Shown: positions 43,597-53,686 of the stretch, piece after piece
How the letters are laid out: each line of letters begins with the position of its first letter
How positions within the stretch are numbered: the first letter of the stretch is position 1
Origin: CAZYIW01 sp964647705
Lineage (GTDB): Bacteria > Pseudomonadota > Gammaproteobacteria > PS1 > Pseudothioglobaceae
NCBI GenBank assembly: GCA_964647705.1
Contig: CAZYIW010000001.1
Span: forward strand, 1 to 64,000
Length of the DNA: 64,000 bases
Reading direction: 5' to 3'
Made by a program: the position numbers and the translations under genes
Notes under the pieces: model-generated
Database searches by the model: none
Told to the model about the DNA's origin: nothing
The model's input: only the letters and a program-made list of their open reading frames with translations

Positions 43597-44663
43597 AAAC
43601 CCCATACCAAAATGGCTTTATCTTAAGTTTGGTATTAATCGCCTTATTAGGTCTTATTTGGCTATTTTTACCCTTTATTCCAGCTCTTTTCTTTGCATTG
43701 ATTATCTCGGTTGCAACATTTTCAAAATACAAAAAATTTACTCAGCGTTTTTCCGATTCTAAATCGGCAATCTTGATGTTGACATTGGTAATATTGGTAT
43801 TGATTCTGCCATTGGGTTATCTGCTTTTAATAGGCAGTATTGAGGTGGGTCTATTAATCCAAAGTATAAACAGCAATTTTGATAGCGATTCACTTGCTAA
43901 TATAGTGCAAACGACTTTTTCTGCACTGCCATTATCAGAATCAATTCAACAAAAACTGTTTGCAAGCCTAAGTGGCAATATTGATCATTTGCTAATTACT
44001 GTTAAAGATTTCTCAATTGCTATTTTGTCAAGTATCGTGTCATTGTCTTCTAATTTTATATTATTTGTTTTGATTGTGATTTTTTCACTTTACTACCTCT
44101 ATGTTGATGGTGAAAGTTTGATACAAAAAGTTAAAAATTTGACTCCATTAGAAAATCATTTAGACGATTTTTTAATTAAACAATTCTCAGGTTTATCGGT
44201 GGTACTTTTAGGCAGTGTGTTTTCTATTGCTTTAATACAAGGTGTGGTATTTGCACTAGGTGTTGCTATTATTGGTCTACCACCTTTGTTTTTCGGCATT
44301 GCGATGGCATTGGCCAGTTTTATTCCCGTGCTCGGCGGATTAATTATTTGGTTGCCACTTAGTCTGTTTCTTTATGCTCAAGGCCAAATTGTTGATGCGC
44401 TGGTTGTTGTCGTATTTGGTGCGCTTATTATTGGTACACTCATTGATCATTTTCTAAGGCCAATTATTACCAAAAATCTTTCAAATAAAATCGATGCTAA
44501 GTTGGCACTAGACCATACGTTTATTACCGTATTATCAACACTGGCTGGAATTATCCAATTTGGTGTTCTCGGCTTATTTGTGGGGCCAATCATAGCTGCA
44601 ATGGCAATTAGCATCTTTGATGTTTACGAGCTCAAATACACTGACTCGCTTGATAAATCTTAA
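43593..44663 (+). CDS. AI-2E/PerM family transporter
   Basis: A 356-residue membrane protein with about seven to eight hydrophobic helices and the AI-2E family features PPLFFGIAMALASFIPVLGG and GLFVGPIIAAMA. Start is GTG, overlapping the preceding stop. Members export signalling furanones or act as Na+/H+ antiporters; substrate unknown here. Confidence 0.87.
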   Translation: MKTPYQNGFILSLVLIALLGLIWLFLPFIPALFFALIISVATFSKYKKFTQRFSDSKSAILMLTLVILVLILPLGYLLLIGSIEVGLLIQSINSNFDSDSLANIVQTTFSALPLSESIQQKLFASLSGNIDHLLITVKDFSIAILSSIVSLSSNFILFVLIVIFSLYYLYVDGESLIQKVKNLTPLENHLDDFLIKQFSGLSVVLLGSVFSIALIQGVVFALGVAIIGLPPLFFGIAMALASFIPVLGGLIIWLPLSLFLYAQGQIVDALVVVVFGALIIGTLIDHFLRPIITKNLSNKIDAKLALDHTFITVLSTLAGIIQFGVLGLFVGPIIAAMAISIFDVYELKYTDSLDKS

Positions 44664-44703
44664 AAAGGTATAATATCGCCTTTTTCAAAAATTTAAACAC
44701 ATC

Positions 44704-45174
44704 ATGCTTAAAAGACTCATCGAGTTCTTACAAAACAATTTCCCAGACTCAAATATTGAAGATTATCTCGACGCCAAATACATTCAATTAACTAACCCTC
44801 AACTTAAACAAATTGCTGATGCACTTAATAGTGGTGAATTAAGTATAAAACCTGCTTCAAGCTGTTCAGCTGAAAAATTTATTTTTCACTTTGGTGAAAC
44901 TGCTGTTTTGGTTAAAAAAGATGATTCAGATTCACCTGCCAAATATCAAGCAGAATTAGCCTGGGAAACCGATTTTCTTGCCATCCATTCAACTCGTCAA
45001 AAAGGCAAAGGTTTTTATTTCATTTCATTTGAATTCGATGATGATTACCAAACCACTATTAACAAGACTGATAAATGTTTAGAAGACCAGGTTAGAGATG
45101 AGCAAAAAAATCAAGAATTAGTTGACAAAGTAATGCCGATATTAAAAGGCTTTATGTCGGCAATTAGCGAGTAA
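44704..45174 (+). CDS. Hypothetical protein
   Basis: A 156-residue soluble acidic protein without signal peptide or membrane helix. The N-terminal half (EFLQNNFPDSNIEDYLDAKYIQLTN) looks helical, the centre has beta-type FIFHFGETAVLVKK, and the C-terminal 50 residues are acidic and helical. The only cysteines are in SSCSAEK and DKCLED. It ends five bases before the convergent ihfA stop. No family recognised. Confidence 0.6.
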   Translation: MLKRLIEFLQNNFPDSNIEDYLDAKYIQLTNPQLKQIADALNSGELSIKPASSCSAEKFIFHFGETAVLVKKDDSDSPAKYQAELAWETDFLAIHSTRQKGKGFYFISFEFDDDYQTTINKTDKCLEDQVRDEQKNQELVDKVMPILKGFMSAISE

Positions 45175-45179
45175 ATTAA

Positions 45180-45473
45180 TTACTCGATCTCGCCTTTTTT
45201 TGTTGCCTGTTTGAGCTTGGGTCCAGCTTTAAAGGTTACCACTTTTCTAGCAGAAATCGTCACTTGCTCTCCAGTCTTAGGATTACGCCCTGGCCTGGCA
45301 GACTTTTCTCTGATGACAAAATTGCCAAAACTGGATAGCTTAACCTGATCACCTTTAGACAAGCTTTGTTTAACTAGGTTAAAAAAACTGTTGGTGATGT
45401 TCATTGCATGGCTATTACTAATGTTTAATTTGTCAACCAAACTATTAGCGATATCTTTTTTAGTTACTGACAT
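45180..45473 (-). CDS. ihfA: Integration host factor subunit alpha
   Basis: DNA-bending heterodimer subunit of the HU/IHF family, 97 residues, with the arm motif GRNPKTGEQVTISARKVVTFK. Its position at the end of thrS-infC-rpmI-rplT-pheS-pheT identifies it as IhfA rather than HU. The first base is shared with the pheT stop. Confidence 0.96.
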   Translation of the reverse strand: MSVTKKDIANSLVDKLNISNSHAMNITNSFFNLVKQSLSKGDQVKLSSFGNFVIREKSARPGRNPKTGEQVTISARKVVTFKAGPKLKQATKKGEIE

Positions 45474-47836
45474 TATCGTTGTTCCGCTTTAAACTTCTCT
45501 TGCATTAAATCTAATACCTGTTTTATTTGTTGGTTAACCTCATCATCGGTTAAAGTCGCTTCATCAGATTGGTAATTTAGTGCTATTGCCAAACTCTTTT
45601 TGCCTAATCCGATAGATTCACCCTTATAAACATCAAACAGATCTACCCTTTGCAGATAGTTTTGATTCATCTGCTTAATTGCTTTGATAAGCTCTGCCGA
45701 CGGTATCTCCTCATCGATTACTAATGCAATGTCGCGCCTTGAATTTTGGTAAGCAGAGAATTTTTGATATTTTGGTATTGTGCCTTGTTGTAGATGAGAT
45801 AGATCGAGTTCAAATAAATAACATTTGGCCAACGACAGCTTTTTTTGTACGACTGGTGAGAGCGTACCAATCAAGCCTATAGGGTCTCCATCTAAAAGAA
45901 TTTGTGCACTTTGGCCTTTTTGCAGAGCAGGATCCTCAACTTCCTTAAATTCATAACTCTTGCCAGTTAGTCCCAGCAAAGACTCTACATCGGCTTTAAG
46001 ATCGAAAAAATCTGTTGCTGTGGTTTGGTTGGACCATTGCTCAGAAAAGCGATTACCGGTAATCACACCTGCAATTTTTAGTGATTGGTCTTGCGCTTTT
46101 ATTCCATCAAAACAAAGTCCAATTTCAAAGAATTTGACATCGGTATAGCCACGTCTTTGATTAGAAGAAACACTTTGCAACAAACCCGCCCACAATGATG
46201 ATCGCATGATAGACATATCATTTGAGATCGGGTTCGCTAAGGCGATATGTTTGGCATTCGGGCTAATCAAATCTTGGTATTCTTTGGAAATAAAACTATA
46301 GGTAATCACCTCTTGATAACCTCGGCCCACCAAAGTTTGTGCAATGTCGTATTTGTCTAGTTCGGCTTCAGGATTTAACTTAATATCCGCATCCAAAGAC
46401 AATGATTTAACTGGCAATTTATCATAACCATAAAGCCTAGCAAGCTCTTCAATTAAATCTGCTTGAATACGAATATCAAAACGAAAACTTGGTGGAAGAA
46501 TTGTCCAAGAATCTGCAGATTTATCAATAATTTCAAAATCTAGATTCTCAAATTTTTCCAAAATCCAGTCTGCATCCAGCTCAAAGCCCAAGATTTGCTG
46601 TATTCTTTGTTGTGTTATGGTGATCGCCTCTAACCTTGGTAATGATTTTTTATCAAGACAAACATTAACTGGTCCGGCTTCGCCACCACAAATCTGCAAA
46701 ACCAATTCACTGGCGCGTTCCATTGCCAATTCTGTTATGCCGAAATCTACTCCGCGTTCAAATCTCAGTGAAGATTCGGTGTGAAGACCATAATTTCTAG
46801 CTTTACCGGCAATGTGGGTTGGTTCAAAAAAAGCACTTTCTAATAATATTTCATCACTATTTGCTTGCGTACTGGTGTGCATGCCTCCCATGATCCCTGC
46901 GACTGCTATGGCTTTTTCATCATCTGCAATTATCAAAGTATCGTTATTGAGTTCAATTGTTTGTTCGTTTAATAACTCAATTGATTCGCCCTGTTTTGCC
47001 ATTCGAACATTAATACCGCCTGAGATTTTCTTTGTATCAAAAGCGTGCATCGGTTGACCTAGCTCAAGTAAAACATAGTTAGTGATATCAACCACAGGTG
47101 AATGTAGCTGCTGACCTGAACGAATGAGTCTTTGTGCCATCCATTCTGGCGTTTTAGCTGTATTATCAATTCCTTTAATCAGGCGTGTTAAATACTTGGG
47201 GCAGGCATTGAAATCAGTTACTTTAGAGCTGACTTGGGCATCGGTCGTTGCAGATACTTGGTGCTCTGGCAACCGGTGTTTAATATTGTAATTACTACTA
47301 ACCTCACGAGATACTCCCAAAATTGAAAAGCAATCACCGCGGTTAGGCGTAATATCCAACTCAATCAGATTATCATCAAGGTTTAGATAAGTTCTGATAT
47401 TTTCTCCAATTGGCGCTGCAGAATCTAATTCCATAATACCTTCAGAAGAATCCGCCAAACCTAATTCCGATTCGGAACAAATCATACCGAAAGACTCAAC
47501 ACCACGTAACTTGGCTTTTTTAATCTTTAGCCCTCCAGGAAGGTTGGCACCTACACTAGCAACAACCACTTTCAACCCTTGGCGAACATTGCTGGCACCA
47601 CAGATAATTTGTAGGTTTTTATTCTCGCCAGTATTAACTTGGCATAAATTTAACTTGTCTGCATCTGGATGTTTTTCACAACTGATAATTTCACCTACCA
47701 ACACATGATCAAAAGCCGGTGCGATAGGGTGAATGCCATCTACTTCAAGGCCGGCCATAGTTAGTTGTTCTGCTAACTCCGTGTCAGTGACATCGGGATT
47801 AACCCATTCTCTTAACCAAGACGCCAATACATTCAT
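45473..47836 (-). CDS. pheT: Phenylalanyl-tRNA synthetase beta subunit
   Basis: Beta chain of the (alphabeta)2 enzyme. It has 787 residues: EMAP-like tRNA-binding domain near 40-150, B3/B4 editing domain with the DITPNRGDC motif, B5 domain, and a C-terminal anticodon-binding fold. Overlaps pheS by four bases. Confidence 0.97.
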   Translation of the reverse strand: MNVLASWLREWVNPDVTDTELAEQLTMAGLEVDGIHPIAPAFDHVLVGEIISCEKHPDADKLNLCQVNTGENKNLQIICGASNVRQGLKVVVASVGANLPGGLKIKKAKLRGVESFGMICSESELGLADSSEGIMELDSAAPIGENIRTYLNLDDNLIELDITPNRGDCFSILGVSREVSSNYNIKHRLPEHQVSATTDAQVSSKVTDFNACPKYLTRLIKGIDNTAKTPEWMAQRLIRSGQQLHSPVVDITNYVLLELGQPMHAFDTKKISGGINVRMAKQGESIELLNEQTIELNNDTLIIADDEKAIAVAGIMGGMHTSTQANSDEILLESAFFEPTHIAGKARNYGLHTESSLRFERGVDFGITELAMERASELVLQICGGEAGPVNVCLDKKSLPRLEAITITQQRIQQILGFELDADWILEKFENLDFEIIDKSADSWTILPPSFRFDIRIQADLIEELARLYGYDKLPVKSLSLDADIKLNPEAELDKYDIAQTLVGRGYQEVITYSFISKEYQDLISPNAKHIALANPISNDMSIMRSSLWAGLLQSVSSNQRRGYTDVKFFEIGLCFDGIKAQDQSLKIAGVITGNRFSEQWSNQTTATDFFDLKADVESLLGLTGKSYEFKEVEDPALQKGQSAQILLDGDPIGLIGTLSPVVQKKLSLAKCYLFELDLSHLQQGTIPKYQKFSAYQNSRRDIALVIDEEIPSAELIKAIKQMNQNYLQRVDLFDVYKGESIGLGKKSLAIALNYQSDEATLTDDEVNQQIKQVLDLMQEKFKAEQR

Positions 47837-48846
47837 CTGAACTGCCTCAAAAAACGCACATCATTTTCAAAAAATAAACGCAAATCATCAACACCATATC
47901 TGAGCATGGCTAAGCGCTCTACACCCATACCGAATGCAAGCCCCGTGTATTCCACAGCGTTAATATCAACCGCTTGTAAAACATTTGGATGCACCACACC
48001 ACAGCCCAAAACTTCTAACCATCCAGTTTTTTTACAAACACGGCAACCTTCTCCGCCACAAATAACACATTCGATATCTGCCTCAGCAGAAGGTTCAGTA
48101 AATGGAAAATAAGAGGGACGAAAACGCACTTTTAAGTCTTCTTTTTCAAAATAGGTACGTAAGAAATTAATCAAAAGACCTTTCAATTGCGCAAAGTTAG
48201 CTTCTTTGTCAACTATTAACCCCTCAACCTGATGAAACATTGGGGTATGTGTAATATCAGAATCGCAACGATAAACTCGCCCTGGTGCAATGACTCTAAC
48301 AGGCGGTTGCTGGTTCTCCATTACACGGATTTGTACCGGAGATGTATGCGTCCTCAGTACAATATTTTCATCAAAATAAAAGGTATCATGCATAGCACGA
48401 GCAGGATGATGCTCAGGTATGTTTAATGCACTAAAATTGTGAAAATCATCCTCAATCTCTGGCCCAGTTGCTACCTCAAAACCACTTTTTGCAAATAAGT
48501 TTTGAATGCGATTTAGAGTGAGTGTGACTGGGTGCAATCCACCCTGAGTGATATCACGACCAGGCAGAGTAACATCAATTCTCTCCTCTTCTAGACGCTT
48601 CTCTAACTCAATTGCCTCCAAGGCCTGTTTACGTGACTCAATTAAATTTTGAACCTCAACTTTGGCTTGGTTAATGGCCTCGCCCATCTTTGGTCGTTCT
48701 TCAGCTGAGAGCTGACCCAGGGTTTTTAATAGTTGAGTTAACTCGCCTTTTTTACCTAAAAAATTAACACGAACTGTCTCCAGCGCCTTTAAATCTTGTG
48801 CTTTGGCGATAGATGCTTTGGCGTTATCAAGTATATTTTCAATCAT
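47833..48846 (-). CDS. pheS: Phenylalanyl-tRNA synthetase alpha subunit
   Basis: Catalytic class II chain, 337 residues: N-terminal coiled coil, then motif 2 segment HTHTSPVQIR-type (LRTHTSPVQIRVM) and motif 3 GMGVERLAMLRYG. It lies 40 bases downstream of rplT. No attenuator leader with phenylalanine codons is visible in that gap. Confidence 0.97.
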   Translation of the reverse strand: MIENILDNAKASIAKAQDLKALETVRVNFLGKKGELTQLLKTLGQLSAEERPKMGEAINQAKVEVQNLIESRKQALEAIELEKRLEEERIDVTLPGRDITQGGLHPVTLTLNRIQNLFAKSGFEVATGPEIEDDFHNFSALNIPEHHPARAMHDTFYFDENIVLRTHTSPVQIRVMENQQPPVRVIAPGRVYRCDSDITHTPMFHQVEGLIVDKEANFAQLKGLLINFLRTYFEKEDLKVRFRPSYFPFTEPSAEADIECVICGGEGCRVCKKTGWLEVLGCGVVHPNVLQAVDINAVEYTGLAFGMGVERLAMLRYGVDDLRLFFENDVRFLRQFR

Positions 48847-48886
48847 TTGCCTAAGGAAACAGCTGTGAACTACACAACGGATTTAT

Positions 48887-49246
48887 CTACTTTGCTAGGG
48901 CGTCTTTGGCTTGTTGTGCGATCTTAGCAAAACCTGCTTTATCGTGAACAGCAATGTCTGACAATACCTTACGATCAATCTCAATACCTGCTTTGTTCAT
49001 TCCATTAATCATTCTTGAATAACTCAAACCATTGTTTCTAGCCTCTGCATTAATACGTACTATCCACAGACGACGAAATTGACGACGACGCTGACGACGG
49101 TCACGATAAGCGTATTGACCCGCTTTGATAACCGCTTGCTTAGCAACACGATAGACTTTAGAACGTGCTCCGTAATAACCTTTTGCTTTTTTTAATACTT
49201 TTTTGTGTTTGGCATGCGCCTTAACACCTCTAGATACTCTTGCCAT
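48887..49246 (-). CDS. rplT: 50S ribosomal protein L20
   Basis: Basic assembly protein of the large subunit, 119 residues, starting ARVSRGVKAHAKHKKVLK and with YAYRDRRQRRRQFRRLWI. In E. coli it represses the rpmI-rplT mRNA. Downstream of rpmI by 42 bases. Confidence 0.98.
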   Translation of the reverse strand: MARVSRGVKAHAKHKKVLKKAKGYYGARSKVYRVAKQAVIKAGQYAYRDRRQRRRQFRRLWIVRINAEARNNGLSYSRMINGMNKAGIEIDRKVLSDIAVHDKAGFAKIAQQAKDALAK

Positions 49247-49288
49247 AATATACTCCTAAAAAAATTGAATTAATTTTGCCTAAATGCT

Positions 49289-49486
49289 TTAGCTGTATGG
49301 CAACATTCTTTTAACCATTGGCACATCGGCCTTTTCAATGGTATCAGGTGCACGTAAGCCGCGCTTTCTAGAAGTACTCTTCTTTGTCAAAATATGACGC
49401 AGGTGAGAGTGTTTGCATTTATAACCACCGCTGGCGGTTTTCTTGAAACGCTTTGCTGCGCCTCGATTGGTTTTTAACTTTGGCAT
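49289..49486 (-). CDS. rpmI: 50S ribosomal protein L35
   Basis: A 65-residue basic protein, MPKLKTNRGAAKRFKKT at the N-terminus and KRMLPYS at the C-terminus. Two ATG codons are adjacent; I use the second (49486) because the family starts MPK. It follows infC. Confidence 0.97.
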   Translation of the reverse strand: MPKLKTNRGAAKRFKKTASGGYKCKHSHLRHILTKKSTSRKRGLRAPDTIEKADVPMVKRMLPYS

Positions 49487-49534
49487 CATTTACTCCTCGC
49501 CCTATCAGGCTTTTATTGTTAATAAGCTTTTTGC

Positions 49535-50056
49535 TTATTTTTTCTTTGATTTGGGTGCCAGCATCATGCCAAGCTGACGACCCTCCATTTTTGCCTTTTG
49601 TTCAACAACGGCAAATTCTTCTGTGTCCTTTTCAATTCTATCGAGCATATCCATGCCCAGCTCTCTATATTGCATTTCACGACCACGAAACCAAATACTA
49701 ACTTTGACTTTATCGCCATTTTCCAAAAATTTAATCAAATTTTTAAATTTAATCTGATAATCACCCTCTTCAGTACTTGGGCGATATTTAATGGTTTTGA
49801 CCGTGGTTCTTTTTTGTTTCTTCTTTTGTTCGTTTTGTTGTTTCTTTTGTTCGTATTGAAACTTACCAAAATCCATGATTTTACAAACAGGTGGCTCAGC
49901 GTTTGGGGAAACTTCTACTAAATCCAATCCAGCTTCTTCTGCCATTTCTCGAGCCTGATTAGTTGATATAACACCAACCTGATTGCCCTGACCATCAATA
50001 ACTCGAACTTTTGCAACTCGGATATTGTGGTTTATTCGTGTATTTGGTTTTTTAAT
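49535..50056 (-). CDS. infC: Translation initiation factor IF-3, AUU start codon
   Basis: IF-3 discriminates the initiation codon on 30S subunits. No ATG in frame gives a full-length protein: the first ATG (49945) would remove 37 N-terminal residues. Extending upstream in frame gives TRINHNIRVAKVRVIDGQG, a normal IF-3 N-domain, beginning at ATT (50056) five bases after an AGGAG site. This AUU start is the well-known device for infC autoregulation. Length is 173 residues (E. coli 180), with DLVEVSPNAEPPVCKIMDFGKF and a C-domain ending APKSKKK. Confidence 0.93.
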   Translation of the reverse strand: MKKPNTRINHNIRVAKVRVIDGQGNQVGVISTNQAREMAEEAGLDLVEVSPNAEPPVCKIMDFGKFQYEQKKQQNEQKKKQKRTTVKTIKYRPSTEEGDYQIKFKNLIKFLENGDKVKVSIWFRGREMQYRELGMDMLDRIEKDTEEFAVVEQKAKMEGRQLGMMLAPKSKKK

Positions 50057-50058
50057 AA

Positions 50059-51951
50059 TTACTCCTGTTTAACTAAATTAACAAAATCTCCCAATGACAT
50101 GGAACCTAAGTCCTCGCCACCACGCTTTCTTACAGAAATTTGATTGTTTTCTACCTCTTTGCCGCCCACAACTAAAATAAATGGATAGCGCTGCATAGAG
50201 TGCTCGCGTATTTTAAAGCCTATCTTCTCATTTCGCAAGTCCGAAACCACTCTAAGTCCTTCATTTTTGAGCTGTTTTTCAACCTCAAGTACAAAATCGT
50301 GCTGTTTTTCTGAAATATTTAAAATCACTGCTTGGATGGGTGCCAACCATGAAGGAAAAGCGCCTTCGTAATGTTCGATCAAAATACCCACAAACCTTTC
50401 TAATGATCCAACGATTGCACGGTGCAACATAACTGGCGTTTGCTTAGAACCATCTTCAGCAATAAAAGTGGCATCTAGGCGCTCTGGCATTGAGAAATCA
50501 ACCTGTAATGTACCGCATTGCCATTCTCTGTCTAAACAATCTTTTAATACAAACTCAATTTTTGGACCATAGAACGCTCCTTCACCTTCTTGAATCTCCC
50601 ATTCTAGACCTTTTGCATCAAGTGCATCGGCCAAAGCTTTTTCGGCTTTGTCCCAAACTTCATCAGAACCAACACGTTTTTCTGGTCGAGTTGAAAGTTT
50701 AATCTCCACATTGTCAAAGCCAAAGTGTTTGTAAACTTTAAATGTCAAGTCGATAAAAGTCGACACCTCTGATTGAATTTGTTCAGCACTACAAAAGATG
50801 TGCCCGTCGTCTTGAACAAAATTTCTCACACGCATGATACCGTGCAACGTGCCTGATGGCTCATTACGGTGGCAAGAACCAAACTCGGCCAACCTCAAAG
50901 GCAAATCTCGATATGATTTCAGTCCTTGATTAAAAATTTGAATATGCGCAGGACAATTCATCGGTTTGACTGCATAATCTCGATTTTCACTATTAGTGGT
51001 AAACATTGCATCGCCAAATTTGTCCCAATGGCCTGATTTTTCCCACAATGTGCGATCAATCAGTTGCGGAGTATGAACTTCTTTATATCCATTGTCACGA
51101 AATACTGAACGCATGAATTGTTCAACCTGTTGATACAAGGTCCAACCTTTTTCATGCCAAAACACCATGCCAGGTGCCTCTTCTTGCATATGGAAGAGGT
51201 TTTGTGTTTTACCAATTTTACGATGATCACGCTTCTCAGCCTCTTCTAATCGGTGTAGGTGAGTGGCTAAGTCATCTTTGGTTGCCCATGCCGTGCCATA
51301 TACCCGTTGCAACATTTCGTTATTGCTATCGCCACGCCAGTATGCACCGGCCAACTTCATCAACTTAAACGCTTTTAATTTTGCTGTTGATGGTACGTGT
51401 GGTCCACGACAAAGATCAATAAAATCACCTTGCTTGTAGAGTGATAAGACTTCTCCTTGTGGAATTGATTCAATAATTTCTGCTTTGTAATGCTCGCCTT
51501 TAGCCTTAAAAAACTCAATAGCCTCATCTCGGCCCATCTCAGAACGCTCAATCTTTAAGTTTTGCTTGACCAGCTTATTCATATTTTTCTCAATCTTGCC
51601 CAGATCTTCCTCAGAAAATCCATCCTTATAAGCAAAATCATAATAAAAACCATTGTCAATCACTGGCCCAATAGTGACTTGCGCCTCAGGATAGAGCATT
51701 TGGGTCGCTTGCGCTAACAAGTGTGCCGTAGAGTGGCGAATAACCTCTAGCCCGTCTTCATCATTGCCTGTAACAATTGATAAAGTACTATCATTTTCAA
51801 TCACATGTGAAGCATCAACTAGCTCGCCATTAACCTTACCAGCAAGTGTGGCTTTAGCCAAACCAGAACCAATAGATTTGGCAACATCAAAAACACTCAC
51901 AGCCTGTTCAAAAGACTTTTGTGAACCGTCTGGCAATGTGATTATTGGCAT
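50059..51951 (-). CDS. thrS: Threonyl-tRNA synthetase
   Basis: Class II aminoacyl-tRNA synthetase, 630 residues: TGS domain 1-60, editing domain with HSTAHLLAQA, catalytic core with MNCPAHIQIF zinc cysteine and CHRNEPSGTLHG, and an anticodon domain at the C-terminus. First gene of the translation operon through ihfA. E. coli ThrS is 642 residues. Confidence 0.98.
   Translation of the reverse strand: MPIITLPDGSQKSFEQAVSVFDVAKSIGSGLAKATLAGKVNGELVDASHVIENDSTLSIVTGNDEDGLEVIRHSTAHLLAQATQMLYPEAQVTIGPVIDNGFYYDFAYKDGFSEEDLGKIEKNMNKLVKQNLKIERSEMGRDEAIEFFKAKGEHYKAEIIESIPQGEVLSLYKQGDFIDLCRGPHVPSTAKLKAFKLMKLAGAYWRGDSNNEMLQRVYGTAWATKDDLATHLHRLEEAEKRDHRKIGKTQNLFHMQEEAPGMVFWHEKGWTLYQQVEQFMRSVFRDNGYKEVHTPQLIDRTLWEKSGHWDKFGDAMFTTNSENRDYAVKPMNCPAHIQIFNQGLKSYRDLPLRLAEFGSCHRNEPSGTLHGIMRVRNFVQDDGHIFCSAEQIQSEVSTFIDLTFKVYKHFGFDNVEIKLSTRPEKRVGSDEVWDKAEKALADALDAKGLEWEIQEGEGAFYGPKIEFVLKDCLDREWQCGTLQVDFSMPERLDATFIAEDGSKQTPVMLHRAIVGSLERFVGILIEHYEGAFPSWLAPIQAVILNISEKQHDFVLEVEKQLKNEGLRVVSDLRNEKIGFKIREHSMQRYPFILVVGGKEVENNQISVRKRGGEDLGSMSLGDFVNLVKQE
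50062..50066 (-). promoter_or_regulatory. Ribosome binding site deciding the infC AUU start
   Basis: AGGAG (minus strand, 50066-50062) sits just inside the 3' end of thrS, whose TAA stop is at 50061-50059. Two ATT codons follow (50059 and 50056); the second has the better five-base spacing. Confidence 0.75.
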
Positions 51952-51988
51952 AAAATTTATTTGAAAAATAAAAAAGAGTGTATTTTAC

Positions 51989-53686
51989 CTATTCTAGAGC
52001 GCTAATTTGTTCAATCATCAATTGCAAAGAGCTCTGTCCACGCCACTCGTTGACTGAAAGTTTGTAAGCCATTTTCACTTGTTTTTGATCCAACTTATCT
52101 TGAAAAAAAGCAATGCCATCAAACACTTGTTTTCCATCCAATAACTGTAAACGACAACGTAGATGCTTTTCACCGACAATTTTTTGTTCTGTAACTTCAA
52201 AACTACCGAAAAAAATTGGCTCATCAAATCCTTGCCCCCATGGCGCAGAATCGGCAATTAATTGCGCATTATCTAGTGTTATCTGATCCTCAGTTAATTG
52301 GCCATCGGTTAATAACTCCAACTGAGGTTTTTGGCCGTCAAGATGATTTTTCACCGATTCAGAAAATGCCTGCTTGAATTTGGGAAAATTCTCATGGGTA
52401 ATACTCAATCCCGCCGCCATCGCATGACCACCAAATTTAACAATCAGATTTGGGTTTTGTCTGTCAATTAAGTCTAATAAATCCTTAATATGCACATCAG
52501 GAATTGAACGAATCGAGCCTTTTAAAAACTCTCCTGATCGCGCAAATACTGCCACGGGACAATGATGCATTTCCTTAAGTTTACCTGCAACTATGCCTAC
52601 AATACCTTCGTGCCAATCTGGATCGAACAAACTCAGCGCAAATTTTCCTTTGCTAAAATTTTGTTTGTTAACAATCGCCTCTGCTTCAGCCTGAATTTTT
52701 TCTTGTTCTAGACGACGAGTTTGGTTAAATGTTTCCAACTCCATTGCATAGCGTCTGGCATCATTAAGATCTTGTGTCAGCAGGCACTGAATCCCTCTAG
52801 AGATATCACTCAGACGACCTGCTGCATTTAATCGAGGTGCTACTGAAAAACCCAAGTCACTGGCTTGCAAAACCTCAGGACGTCTTTTTGCAATTTCCAG
52901 TAAGGCAGTAATGCCAGGTACACAATAACCCTGACGAATACGTTTAACACCTTCGGCTATCAAGGTGCGATTATTTTGATCCAGCTTGACCACATCAGCG
53001 ACTGTGCCAAGTGCCACTAAATCTAACAAGGTGCGCATATCAGGCGGTGTTATTTGATTTTGTGAAAAATACCCTGTATTCAACAGGTGAGTTTTCAATG
53101 ACGAAAATAGATAAAAACAAACACCAACCCCTGCTAAGTTTTTACTTGGAAAATCACAACCTTTTAGGTTGGGATTGATAATGGCATCAGCCTTTGGCAA
53201 TGTGTCACTGGGCAAGTGATGGTCGGTAATAATGACCTGCATACCCATTTCTTTTGCCAATTCCACTCCATCAAAACTGGCTATGCCATTATCAACAGTG
53301 ATGATTAAGTCTGCTTGTTTGTCCCTATGGGCTAACTCTACAATTGCAGGTGATAGGCCATAACCGTGTTCAAACCGATTGGGTACCAAAAAATCTACTT
53401 GCATAGCGCCCATTGCCCTTAATGCTTTGATTGCCACCACACTGGCCGTGGCGCCATCGGCATCAAAATCACCCACAATCAGAATTTTTTTCTGTTTGTT
53501 TAAACAATCTTCTAATAACGCAATTGCATGGTCTAAATCGTCAAAATTTGGCTTTAATAAGTCTGGAAGCGAAAGTGAGAGTTGTTGTTCACCCACACCA
53601 CGTGCGGCATAGATTTTTTTTAAAAAAAACGGAATGTCGTCTGAATAAGAATCTAAAAGCGCTTTGTCGATTGGTCTAGTGAGCAT
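51989..53686 (-). CDS. recJ: Single-strand DNA exonuclease RecJ
   Basis: 5'-3' single-strand exonuclease in RecF-pathway recombination and repair. It has 565 residues: DHH domain with GDFDADGATAS, VDNGIAS and ITDHHLPSD, and a DHHA1 domain with GGHAMAAGL. I set the start at 53686 (MLTRPIDK); the open frame extends 24 codons into the upstream gene, but those residues do not resemble RecJ. It overlaps the DUF1566 gene by 11 bases. Confidence 0.95.
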   Translation of the reverse strand: MLTRPIDKALLDSYSDDIPFFLKKIYAARGVGEQQLSLSLPDLLKPNFDDLDHAIALLEDCLNKQKKILIVGDFDADGATASVVAIKALRAMGAMQVDFLVPNRFEHGYGLSPAIVELAHRDKQADLIITVDNGIASFDGVELAKEMGMQVIITDHHLPSDTLPKADAIINPNLKGCDFPSKNLAGVGVCFYLFSSLKTHLLNTGYFSQNQITPPDMRTLLDLVALGTVADVVKLDQNNRTLIAEGVKRIRQGYCVPGITALLEIAKRRPEVLQASDLGFSVAPRLNAAGRLSDISRGIQCLLTQDLNDARRYAMELETFNQTRRLEQEKIQAEAEAIVNKQNFSKGKFALSLFDPDWHEGIVGIVAGKLKEMHHCPVAVFARSGEFLKGSIRSIPDVHIKDLLDLIDRQNPNLIVKFGGHAMAAGLSITHENFPKFKQAFSESVKNHLDGQKPQLELLTDGQLTEDQITLDNAQLIADSAPWGQGFDEPIFFGSFEVTEQKIVGEKHLRCRLQLLDGKQVFDGIAFFQDKLDQKQVKMAYKLSVNEWRGQSSLQLMIEQISALE

